Source: JBMOLL01 sp049325415 (GTDB lineage Bacteria; Bacteroidota; Bacteroidia; Bacteroidales; GCA-2748055). From it: 54,262 bases of DNA. Shown here in pieces: positions 8,295 through 15,594 of this stretch. Below the pieces are notes generated by a model. It had not been told where the DNA came from and did no database searches. It was given only the letters and a program-made list of their open reading frames with translations. Where the stretch lies: positions 1 to 54,262 of the forward strand of contig JBMOLL010000085.1 of NCBI GenBank assembly GCA_049325415.1, written 5' to 3'. The translations under genes were made by a program, and so were the position numbers. Each line of letters starts with the position of its first letter. The stretch's first letter is position 1.

Positions 8295-8654
8295 TCAGTT
8301 ATGCAGGGTCAGCTTCATGGTCCCTGCGCCGTCGGTACTTTCATATTTAAGGACCCAGTCTCCCGGACTGGAATCAAACATTTCATTTACCTGGATCTCG
8401 TTCTGTCCGCTCAGGGTGGAATGCCAGGCTACGCTTCCGCTGGGATACAGGAGCTGCACCGTAACAGACCCGGAGTCGGTCTTTACCATACCTTCCAGGT
8501 ACACCTTATCGAGGGCATTATCTATCGAAAGGACAGTCGTTCCATAACCGCCCGGATCAAAACCGCTGTCGAAGCCCACCGAAAGTTCCGTTTTGGGATC
8601 ACAGGCCGAAACGGCAAGTAGAACAAGAAGAGAGATTGCAAAATATGATTTCAT
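8295..8654 (-). CDS. Small lipoprotein of unknown function
   Basis: Using the ATG at 8654 gives a 119-residue protein with a standard lipoprotein signal (MKSYFAISLLVLLAVSAC). The mature part (TELSVGFDSGFDPGGYG...GDWVLKYESTDGAGTMKLTLHN) looks like a single small beta-sandwich. A longer frame adds 17 residues upstream but lacks a signal-peptide-like start. It converges on the radical SAM gene; the two stop codons abut as TGATCA. No family is recognised, and a link to the radical SAM pair is not implied by orientation. Confidence 0.65.
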   Translation of the reverse strand: MKSYFAISLLVLLAVSACDPKTELSVGFDSGFDPGGYGTTVLSIDNALDKVYLEGMVKTDSGSVTVQLLYPSGSVAWHSTLSGQNEIQVNEMFDSSPGDWVLKYESTDGAGTMKLTLHN

Positions 8655-8773
8655 GTGTAAGGTATTTTTTACTCGATTTAACAAATACCCTGCCAGAACC
8701 TTCATAGTGCTTCCGGCAGGTTGAAAAAATTCAGAGAAGGCAGATTTCCGCGATGTATTTATCTGACTCTATT

Positions 8774-10249
8774 TTACTTTGCGGCTTTCTTATTTATTTT
8801 CTGAATTACCCATTTACCGGATTGCACAGAAGGGGGTAAACCGCCGCCGGGGAATGCCCATTGTCCGATCTGGTAAAAGTTCTTCAGTCCGGGCACTTCC
8901 ATCTTCAGATTTTTCCCGATGTTCTCCTTCGTAGGAAGGAAGCCTTCGTAGGATCCCCTGTATACTCCCGTGTAACGTGCACCGGTCCGGGGTGTGGCCA
9001 CATCCACTACCTCGATGTGTCCTTCAACTTCCGGATGTACGGAAAGCAGCAGTTTTACGGCATCTTCCTCGATCCGTCTCTTTTCTTCCTGGTACTCCTC
9101 CTTGCTCATTCCTTCCCAGAGTTCCCACGGCGACTCGGCCAGCATCTTCATTATGCATTTGCCTTCCGGCGTAATGACCGGATCAAAATTATAGTCGGCC
9201 AGTGAAAAGCCGTCCTTCAGGGCGGTCCTCCCGAGTTTATTTCCCGGGGCAGTATAGCGTATCATATGATGCCTGGTAGATATGGGTACGGAGATCCCGA
9301 AGGATATCTGGATCACGGGATTGAACAAGGGCCACTGTTTAAATGCCTTTTCAACTTCAGCCGGAACATATTTTCCGTCGAGCATGCCATACATCGTGGC
9401 ATGCAGGTCGGCAGCACTGATAACATAGTCGGCCAGATATTCCGAGCCGTCTTCCAGCCTTACCCCAATTGCTCGGCCATCCTTCACCAGGATCTTTTCG
9501 ACCCGTGTTTTCAGTTTTAGTTCACCCCCGAGCTGGCGGTACCTTTCGGCCATTCTCTGAGCAAAAGGAAGGGATCCTCCCATAGGATAGCCCGCATTGT
9601 TGTTGGAAAACCAGGCCAGGGTCATCAGGAAGGCAATGGCGGAGAATGTCCCGTCACCCATCGCACGGTTCAGGTTGGTACGCAGCCATTCATTCTTTAA
9701 CCGGAGACTGTCAAAATACTGCCTGGTGCTCTGACGACCGTATCGGCCCATCATCACCAGTGCCTTCCTGGATTTCAGGAGCATCCTGAAGTAATCTGAC
9801 AGGCTCCTGCTGCCGGCTTCATTTTCAAAGAGATCCAGGTAGCTCATTTTTCGCATGTCGGCGCACATCTTACGGATCGCTGCCTCGTCCTCCGGAGCTT
9901 TCTCCAGCAGGTACTCTTCCCAGCGATCGATCGAGGAATAAATGATAAATTCCTCTCCATTCTCATCCATCAAGGTGGCATAGGTATCATGATTTACAAT
10001 CCTGACCCTGTCATTCAGTGCATCTGTTTCTTTCCAAATGGTATTAAAGGCACCCGAGGAAGACCCAACAAGCCAGTGAATACAATAATCGAAGGTGTAA
10101 TCCTTCCTTTTCCATGCCGTGCACTGACCTCCGGCAACCGAATGCATTTCAAACAGCGTGGTGGAGAAACCGTTAAGCTGACCGTAGATCCCGGCAGATA
10201 ATCCGGCTACTCCCCCGCCGATAATAATAATATTCTTGTCTGTTTTCAT
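8774..10249 (-). CDS. Phytoene desaturase-like FAD-dependent oxidoreductase
   Basis: A 491-residue flavoprotein of the carotenoid desaturase/isomerase (CrtI/CrtISO-like) superfamily. The dinucleotide-binding GGGVAG is at residues 11-16 with the acidic end of strand two (LFEMHS). The second conserved motif is GGQCTAWKRKDYTFDYCIHWLVG-like, and the C-terminal FAD motif is GQWAFPGGGLPPSVQSG. The ATG at 10249 puts the beta-strand right at the N-terminus; the longer frame adds 17 unlikely residues. No other carotenoid genes lie nearby, so the substrate may be a retinoid, quinone or lipid rather than phytoene. The gene is alone on this strand. Confidence 0.82.
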   Translation of the reverse strand: MKTDKNIIIIGGGVAGLSAGIYGQLNGFSTTLFEMHSVAGGQCTAWKRKDYTFDYCIHWLVGSSSGAFNTIWKETDALNDRVRIVNHDTYATLMDENGEEFIIYSSIDRWEEYLLEKAPEDEAAIRKMCADMRKMSYLDLFENEAGSRSLSDYFRMLLKSRKALVMMGRYGRQSTRQYFDSLRLKNEWLRTNLNRAMGDGTFSAIAFLMTLAWFSNNNAGYPMGGSLPFAQRMAERYRQLGGELKLKTRVEKILVKDGRAIGVRLEDGSEYLADYVISAADLHATMYGMLDGKYVPAEVEKAFKQWPLFNPVIQISFGISVPISTRHHMIRYTAPGNKLGRTALKDGFSLADYNFDPVITPEGKCIMKMLAESPWELWEGMSKEEYQEEKRRIEEDAVKLLLSVHPEVEGHIEVVDVATPRTGARYTGVYRGSYEGFLPTKENIGKNLKMEVPGLKNFYQIGQWAFPGGGLPPSVQSGKWVIQKINKKAAK

Positions 10250-10439
10250 TTCGTCTGGTGTTGTTTTCGGAAATAAAAGTACGGAGCCTGAAAACATCAA
10301 AAGCGCAGCAGTAGGGAATTCAGGTCAGAATCAGGTAAACAGCCGTATTTTACCGACAAACGGTCGGGCCAGCTCTTGCCGGTGATCATAAATAAAGGAT
10401 AAAAAGCAGTATACGGGTAGATTATCAACACCGATACCG

Positions 10440-10447
10440 TAAATTTG
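10440..10447 (+). promoter_or_regulatory. -7 box for the Nramp gene, start site near the ATG
   Basis: TAAATTTG matches the Bacteroidota TAnnTTTG -7 consensus perfectly. It ends six bases before the ATG at 10454, so the transcript would be nearly leaderless. This also argues against the in-frame TTG at 10445, which lies inside the box. No clear -33 TTTG is seen. Confidence 0.6.
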
Positions 10448-10453
10448 CGCTCT

Positions 10454-11719
10454 ATGTGGTCATGGTTACAGAAAAAATTCGACAGCAGGGGACATAGTCC
10501 ACGATTGGGTGCAGTGGAGGTTCTTCGCTTTATTGGCCCGGGACTCCTGGTAACCGTTGGTTTCATTGACCCCGGTAACTGGGCATCGAATCTCGCAGCC
10601 GGAGCTGAATATGGCTATAGTTTGCTCTGGATGGTTACGCTTTCCACCATCATGCTGATCATTCTCCAGCATAATGTGGCCCATCTTGGAATTGCCACCG
10701 GCCTGTGCCTCTCCGAAGCCACCTCGATATATTTAAAACCGGCTGCTTCGAAGGTGGTTCTCGGTTCAGCCATGCTTGCCTCGGTGTCGACCTCACTGGC
10801 TGAGATCCTGGGCGGGGCCATCGCTCTGCGGATGTTGTTTCAGATCCCCTTGCGTGCCGGAGCCCTGCTGGTCCTGGCCTTTGTACTCATCATGCTGTTC
10901 ACCAACAGCTATCGGGTGATAGAAAAATGGATCATAGCTTTCGTATCCCTGATCGGACTTTCCTTTATTTATGAGTTATCCCTTGTCCATATCGACTGGG
11001 ACCATGCAGTCCGTTCCTGGGTTACTCCATCCATACCGGATGGCTCCATGATCATCGTGATGAGCGTTCTGGGTGCGGTTGTCATGCCCCATAATCTATT
11101 TCTGCATTCGGAAATCATCCAGAGCCGGCAGTGGAACCTGGAGGATAAGAAGATCCAGAAAAGGCAGCTCCGCTACGAGTTTCTCGACACCCTTTTTTCC
11201 ATGCTCATCGGTTGGGCTATTAACAGCGCCATGATCCTCCTTGCCGCCACTACTTTTTTCAGCAAGGGAATCAAAGCCGGTGAACTCGAACAGGCCAACC
11301 ACCTGCTCGAACCCCTGCTGGGAAGCAATGCTTCCATTATTTTCGCTGTTGCATTGCTTTTTGCCGGAATTGCATCGACAATCACTTCAGGAATTGCGGC
11401 AGGATCGATCTTTGCAGGTATATTCAGGGAACCCTACGACATCAAAGACAACCACTCACGACTTGGCGTGGCCCTGTCGCTCCTGCTGGCTACCGGGATC
11501 ATTATGTTGATCTCCAACCCGTTCAAAGGCCTGATCATCTCCCAGATGATGCTGAGTATCCAGTTACCGGTTACGGTATTTGTCCAGATTTACCTTACTT
11601 CGAGCGAGAAAGTGATGGGAGAGCACCGGAATACCCTTGCCAATAAGTTACTGCTTTACGGGATTGCCCTGGTGATTTCCCTGTTGAATATCCTGCTTCT
11701 TCTTAGCTTTTTGCGCTAA
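10454..11719 (+). CDS. mntH: Nramp-family divalent metal transporter
   Basis: A 421-residue inner-membrane carrier with about eleven transmembrane helices that imports Mn2+ or Fe2+ with protons. The TM1 metal site DPGNW uses D39 and N42, and the TM6 site MPHN has M211, the soft ligand selecting transition metals over calcium. FSKGIKAGELEQANHLLEPLLG lies in the loop region between later helices. Start choice is discussed with the promoter box just upstream. The 3' end overlaps the convergent epimerase gene by 17 bp. Manganese supply fits the nearby peroxide-defence genes, but there is no sign of co-regulation. Confidence 0.88.
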   Translation: MWSWLQKKFDSRGHSPRLGAVEVLRFIGPGLLVTVGFIDPGNWASNLAAGAEYGYSLLWMVTLSTIMLIILQHNVAHLGIATGLCLSEATSIYLKPAASKVVLGSAMLASVSTSLAEILGGAIALRMLFQIPLRAGALLVLAFVLIMLFTNSYRVIEKWIIAFVSLIGLSFIYELSLVHIDWDHAVRSWVTPSIPDGSMIIVMSVLGAVVMPHNLFLHSEIIQSRQWNLEDKKIQKRQLRYEFLDTLFSMLIGWAINSAMILLAATTFFSKGIKAGELEQANHLLEPLLGSNASIIFAVALLFAGIASTITSGIAAGSIFAGIFREPYDIKDNHSRLGVALSLLLATGIIMLISNPFKGLIISQMMLSIQLPVTVFVQIYLTSSEKVMGEHRNTLANKLLLYGIALVISLLNILLLLSFLR

Positions 11720-12692
11720 CAACAGTGCTGAGAGCCTCTCTTACAGCCACTTCAATCGGGGTTTGCGGAAGTTCAAGCTCCTCAATAGCCTTGCGGGGTG
11801 AATAATAATGTCCGTCTTTTGAGATTCTGGCCATTCCCAGGCTGACAGCCGGTGCCTTCCCCGTGATAAAGGCCAGTAATGAAAGCAGCGAGGCATAAGC
11901 CAGGGCCAGTGGTGCAGGAAAGGGGATCCTCGGCGCAGGCACACCGGCTTCCCTGGCAATCAGCGAAAACATCTCCTTATAATTCAAATTCTTATTCCCC
12001 AGTATATAACACTCCCCCGTTCGTCCCTTTTGCACGGCATTGATAATCCCGCGCACGGCATCATTGACATAGATGTAGTTTCGCCCTCCCCTGGTATATC
12101 CCGGTACCTTCCTGCTCACAACGGCCCTGATCATCTGGATGGAGCCTTTCTGACTTTCGCAGGGCCCGATCATAAAAGTAGGATTGACCACAACTGCCGG
12201 AAAATTACTATTCTTAACCTTATCCAGGATGTAACGCTGTGTGGCATATTTCGAATCGAGGTAGTCGACCCTGTACCTGGCTGCCGTGTAAGGCCGGGTT
12301 TCATCCCCCGGGTTATCCTTGCTGCCGAAGCCAAAAGAATTGGCAGTTCCGACATAGATCATTTTTTTGACCTTTGACTCTTCCGCAGCTTCCACCAGAT
12401 TACGGGTGCCTTCAAGATTCACCTTCCATAAGGCGGGGTTACGTCCCGGCCAGATGTCGGTCAGTGCAGCCGTATGAATAACTACATCAACACCTTTCAG
12501 GGCATTATCAATATCTTCCCGGCAAAGCAGATCACCCGTGCGGAAAGGTACACCCAGGTTTTGCAGCGGCGTTGCATCCTGGCCAGTTTGGACAAAACCG
12601 ATCACAGGTCTTCCTTCCCGGTGCATTGTTCTTATAATGGCACTACCCAACAAGCCGGTAGCGCCGGTCACAAGTGTCACACTGTCAGTCAT
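11703..12692 (-). CDS. NAD(P)-dependent epimerase/reductase (extended SDR)
   Basis: A 329-residue extended short-chain dehydrogenase. The Rossmann motif GATGLLG is at residues 10-16, the conserved D-x-D-like turn GVDVVIHTAA follows, and the catalytic Tyr-x-x-x-Lys is Y144/K148. The layout resembles dihydroflavonol-4-reductase or hopanoid-associated sugar epimerase (HpnA) rather than UDP-glucose epimerase. The region after residue 245 is hydrophobic (PAPLALAYASLLSLLAFITG) and may form the substrate lid or a membrane contact. It overlaps mntH tail to tail and is divergent from the DUF3078 gene. The substrate is unknown. Confidence 0.82.
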   Translation of the reverse strand: MTDSVTLVTGATGLLGSAIIRTMHREGRPVIGFVQTGQDATPLQNLGVPFRTGDLLCREDIDNALKGVDVVIHTAALTDIWPGRNPALWKVNLEGTRNLVEAAEESKVKKMIYVGTANSFGFGSKDNPGDETRPYTAARYRVDYLDSKYATQRYILDKVKNSNFPAVVVNPTFMIGPCESQKGSIQMIRAVVSRKVPGYTRGGRNYIYVNDAVRGIINAVQKGRTGECYILGNKNLNYKEMFSLIAREAGVPAPRIPFPAPLALAYASLLSLLAFITGKAPAVSLGMARISKDGHYYSPRKAIEELELPQTPIEVAVREALSTVVSAKS

Positions 12693-12833
12693 GTAGTTTT
12701 AGCCCCTCCATTTATCGGCCAGCGGCCGAATCGTTTAAGTGCAGCTTCATCCGGTTGCCAAGGTAGTATTTTCCTTTTAAGCGCCAAAATTTTCAGAACG
12801 ACAGAACAAAATGGATGGTATGATGTTTTTAAC

Positions 12834-12841
12834 TAACTTTG
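12834..12841 (+). promoter_or_regulatory. -7 box upstream of the DUF3078 gene
   Basis: TAACTTTG is a perfect TAnnTTTG box, 27 bp upstream of the ATG at 12869. No good -33 element is at the usual spacing. Confidence 0.5.
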
Positions 12842-12868
12842 ATCTGAACCTGAACTAAATTTATTGAA

Positions 12869-13765
12869 ATGAAAAGAATTACCCTGTTCCTCGTTGCCCT
12901 GTTTACGCTTTCTGCCCTTTTTTCTCAGGCCGGAAGCAAAAATGATTCCCTGTGGAATTTCAATGGTCTTGTATCCCTGAATGTTTCACAGCTATCCCTG
13001 AGTAACTGGGCCGCCGGTGGTGAAAACTCCCTTTCCGGCAACGCTATTCTCAATCTGTCGGCACACTACCTGAAGGATAATACCGCATGGGATAATGATC
13101 TCGCCATGGGATATGGCCTCCTGAAGCAGGGTGAATCTGCCACGCGCAAAAGCGATGATAAAATAGACTTTTCCTCAAAGTTCGGCTACAAGGCAGCAAA
13201 GAACTGGTTTTACAGCGGACTCTTTAACTTCAAAACCCAGTTTGCCCAGGGTTACGATAAACCGGCTGAAGCCGACCGCGTCAAGATCTCCAATTTCATG
13301 TCGCCCGGCTATGCCAACCTCTCTTTCGGGATGGACTTCAAACCCAATGCTGATTTTGCCCTTTTAATTGCTCCTCTGACCGGCAAGATGACTTTTGTTC
13401 TCGACGATGATCTTTCTGCTGCCGGCGCCTTTGGTGTGGATGCAGGGAAAAAGGTAAGGAGCGAGTTCGGGGGATTTGTAAAAATTTCCTGGAATAAGGA
13501 ACTTGTGAAAAATGTCAGGCTGAATACAAAGATCGATCTTTTCTCAAATTACCTGAAGGATCCCCAGTATGTTGACGTAAACTGGGATCTGCTGCTGACT
13601 TTCAAGGTGAACGAATTCATTTCAGCTTCCATTGTCACCCAGCTGATCTATGATCACGACATTGTGTTCAATCTCGACACCAACGATGACGGAATGATTG
13701 ACTATACAGGACCGAAGATCCAGCTGAAAGAGCTCTTCGGGATCGGTCTTACCTATAGTTTCTGA
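12869..13765 (+). CDS. DUF3078 outer-membrane-type protein
   Basis: A 298-residue protein with a signal peptide (MKRITLFLVALFTLSALFSQAG). The N-terminal WNFNGLVSLNVSQLSLSNWAAGGENSLSG stretch is the hallmark of DUF3078, a family confined largely to Bacteroidota. The rest is made of amphipathic beta-strands and ends in Tyr-Ser-Phe, as expected of an outer-membrane barrel whose last residue is aromatic. The family function is unknown; a role at the outer membrane is inferred. It is transcribed alone and is followed by a long-range hairpin. Confidence 0.82.
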   Translation: MKRITLFLVALFTLSALFSQAGSKNDSLWNFNGLVSLNVSQLSLSNWAAGGENSLSGNAILNLSAHYLKDNTAWDNDLAMGYGLLKQGESATRKSDDKIDFSSKFGYKAAKNWFYSGLFNFKTQFAQGYDKPAEADRVKISNFMSPGYANLSFGMDFKPNADFALLIAPLTGKMTFVLDDDLSAAGAFGVDAGKKVRSEFGGFVKISWNKELVKNVRLNTKIDLFSNYLKDPQYVDVNWDLLLTFKVNEFISASIVTQLIYDHDIVFNLDTNDDGMIDYTGPKIQLKELFGIGLTYSF

Positions 13766-13797
13766 TCCCGGAACAGGATTTCAGAAATAACGACTGA

Positions 13798-13902
13798 CCA
13801 CAGAGGCGAAGTAAGTGTACGGACAACAGACTTTTTCGAAACAGACATCCGATTGATCAGCTGTCCGACATGAATTTCCAGGCCTCTGTGGTTTTTCTTT
13901 TC
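13798..13902 (+). terminator. Structured 3' end with nested helices and T-tract
   Basis: An outer 10-bp perfect stem pairs CCACAGAGGC (13798-13807) with GCCTCTGTGG (13882-13891) and runs straight into TTTTTCTTTTCT. Inside it, CGGACA (13820-13825) can pair with TGTCCG (13862-13867). The loop is far larger than in a simple terminator. It may be an elaborate terminator for the DUF3078 gene or a small structured RNA. Confidence 0.55.
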
Positions 13903-13988
13903 TAAATTATTATAGCTTTAAAGGATTAATTTACAAGACCTTAAAGTGATAATTTCTAAATTATTTCAGGGTTTTCCCGCGAAGAAGA

Positions 13989-14019
13989 TTTGCAGATTAT
14001 GTTTTTCAGCATATATTTG
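13989..14019 (+). promoter_or_regulatory. Promoter of the methionine gene cluster
   Basis: TTTG at 13989-13992 is followed by exactly 19 nt and then TATATTTG at 14012-14019. This is a full match to the Bacteroidota primary sigma-factor consensus (TTTG-N19-TAnnTTTG). It places the transcription start near 14025, about 12 nt before the short open frame at 14038. Confidence 0.75.
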
Positions 14020-14037
14020 CTTTTACATACAGCACAA

Positions 14038-14148
14038 ATGAAGCGCATCACCTTAACCATAAATGACAGAGCCTTTGATCCTGCAACCCGCGGGAATCTT
14101 GTCATGCCCCTGATGCCTATGTGCATGCCCACGCCGGAACGCGGGTAA
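14038..14148 (+). CDS. Candidate Met/Cys-rich leader peptide of the met genes
   Basis: A 36-codon open frame starts about 12 nt after the predicted transcription start and ends at TAA 14146-14148. The second half reads MPLMPMCMP, with Met codons at 14104, 14113, 14119 and 14125 and a Cys codon at 14122. It lies in the leader of metY and metX, so stalling at Met (or Cys) codons could couple supply to expression, as in classical attenuation. A 7-bp stem (14086-14092 with 14140-14146) brackets the Met codons, and its right arm overlaps a competing stem. No U-rich terminator is evident, so the mechanism is not settled. The reading frame is seen directly; its translation and role are inference. 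Confidence 0.45.
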   Translation: MKRITLTINDRAFDPATRGNLVMPLMPMCMPTPERG

Positions 14149-14279
14149 GTGTACCGATAATAAGCCGTAATACGGTATCCGGGTTCCGATCAGAAAAAAT
14201 CACAGATCTTACCGAGCAAAAGCTGGCAGGCCTGATCCTGTTATGCACTTTTCAATTGATAATTCAAAAAAAATATACC
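14149..14279 (+). promoter_or_regulatory. metY leader region with alternative helices
   Basis: Between the leader frame and metY, CGGAAC (14135-14140) can pair with GTTCCG (14183-14188), with TACCG/CGGTA (14152-14156/14173-14177) inside it. GATCAG (14188-14193) can pair with CTGATC (14232-14237). The first of these shares base 14140 with the stem that brackets the Met codons and the last shares base 14188, so the helices compete. I see no SAM-I or other riboswitch core here. Confidence 0.4.
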
Positions 14280-15584
14280 ATGAGCACAAAAACACCTCAT
14301 TTCGAAACCCTGCAGATCCATGCCGGTCATACACCCGATTCCGTAACCCGGTCAAGAGCCGTCCCCATTTACCAGACGACCTCCTATACCTTTGAAGATG
14401 CCGCCCACGGAGCCGATCTCTTTGCCCTTAAGAAATTCGGAAATATCTATACTCGGATCATGAACCCGACCAACGATGTCTTCGAGCAGCGCATTGCCGC
14501 ACTGGAAGGCGGCGTAGCCTCACTGGCTGTGTCGTCGGGACATGCCGCTCAGTTCATCACCTTTAACACCATACTGTCGCCTGGAAGTAACTTTGTGACC
14601 TCGCCCTATCTTTACGGGGGAAGCTATAACCAGTTCAAGGTAACCTTCCGGCAGTATGGCTGGGAAGCGCGCTTTGCTTCATCTTTGGAAATCAGCGACT
14701 TCGAGAAACTGATTGATGACAGGACCCGGGCCATCTACCTGGAAACCATCGGCAATCCCGGTTTCAATATCCCGGATTTCGACGAATTCGGCAAACTGGC
14801 TGCCCGTTACGGTATCCCTCTTATTGTGGATAATACCTTCGGAGGAGCCGGATATCTTTTCCGGCCAGTAGAACACGGGGCAAATATCGTGGTGGAATCG
14901 GCAACCAAGTGGATCGGGGGACACGGAACAAGCATCGGAGGGGTAATCACCGATGCCGGCAATTTTAACTGGGCCAACGGGAAATTTCCTCAGTTTACCG
15001 AACCCTCGGAGGGCTACCATGGATTGAAATTCTGGGACAGCTTCGGAGCCGGCTCGCCCTTCGGAAACATTGCCTTTATAATCAAGGCCAGGGTGGAAAG
15101 CCTGCGTGACCTGGGGCCGAGCCAGAGTCCGTTCAACAGCTTTCTCCTGCTCCAGGGCCTGGAGACACTTTCGCTCAGACTCGACAGGCATGTGGAAAAC
15201 ACGCAAAAGCTGGCCGAGTGGCTTGAGAAACACCCGAAAGTAGAAAAAGTAAGTTATCCTGGTCTGCATTCCAGTCCTCATTACCGCCTGGCCGAAAGAT
15301 ACTTTCCCAAAGGAGCTGGAGGCGTCCTGTCGTTTACCCTGAAAGGCAGTTCTGCCGAGGCCTCCGGGGTAGTTGATGCCCTGAAGCTTGTGAGCCACCT
15401 GGCCAATGTCGGCGATGCCCGCACCCTCATCATTCAACCGGCTGCCACCACGCATCAGCAGCTTTCCGAACAGGAACAGCTCAGCGCAGGGGTTACTCCC
15501 ACCCTGCTCAGGGTTTCCGTCGGGCTGGAACATATTGAGGATATCATTGAAGATTTCAGGCAGGCACTGGATCAACTGAAATAA
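14280..15584 (+). CDS. metY: O-acetylhomoserine sulfhydrylase
   Basis: A PLP enzyme that replaces the acetyl group of O-acetylhomoserine with sulfide to give homocysteine directly. The PLP lysine is K210 in ESATKWIGGHG, and the following GTSIGGVITD block is typical of MetY rather than cystathionine gamma-synthase. YTRIMNPTNDVFEQRIAALEGG and SSGHAAQF are the phosphate-binding motifs. The 434-residue length is also typical. The ATG at 14280 gives MSTKTPHFETLQIHAGH, the normal family start; an upstream in-frame GTG at 14121 would add 53 residues of non-family sequence. metX follows after 10 bp, so the two enzymes of homocysteine synthesis are co-transcribed. Confidence 0.94.
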   Translation: MSTKTPHFETLQIHAGHTPDSVTRSRAVPIYQTTSYTFEDAAHGADLFALKKFGNIYTRIMNPTNDVFEQRIAALEGGVASLAVSSGHAAQFITFNTILSPGSNFVTSPYLYGGSYNQFKVTFRQYGWEARFASSLEISDFEKLIDDRTRAIYLETIGNPGFNIPDFDEFGKLAARYGIPLIVDNTFGGAGYLFRPVEHGANIVVESATKWIGGHGTSIGGVITDAGNFNWANGKFPQFTEPSEGYHGLKFWDSFGAGSPFGNIAFIIKARVESLRDLGPSQSPFNSFLLLQGLETLSLRLDRHVENTQKLAEWLEKHPKVEKVSYPGLHSSPHYRLAERYFPKGAGGVLSFTLKGSSAEASGVVDALKLVSHLANVGDARTLIIQPAATTHQQLSEQEQLSAGVTPTLLRVSVGLEHIEDIIEDFRQALDQLK

Positions 15585-15594
15585 ACCGTATCCC

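Noticed and set aside
14121..14279. GTG-initiated N-terminal extension of metY (53 residues)
   Set aside because: The extension does not resemble the family. It overlaps the leader frame and the helices, and the ATG at 14280 gives the standard start.
13906..14279. SAM riboswitch upstream of metY
   Set aside because: I looked for the conserved SAM-I core (CTTATCAAGAG, GATGAA, GCAACC) and similar blocks and did not find them.
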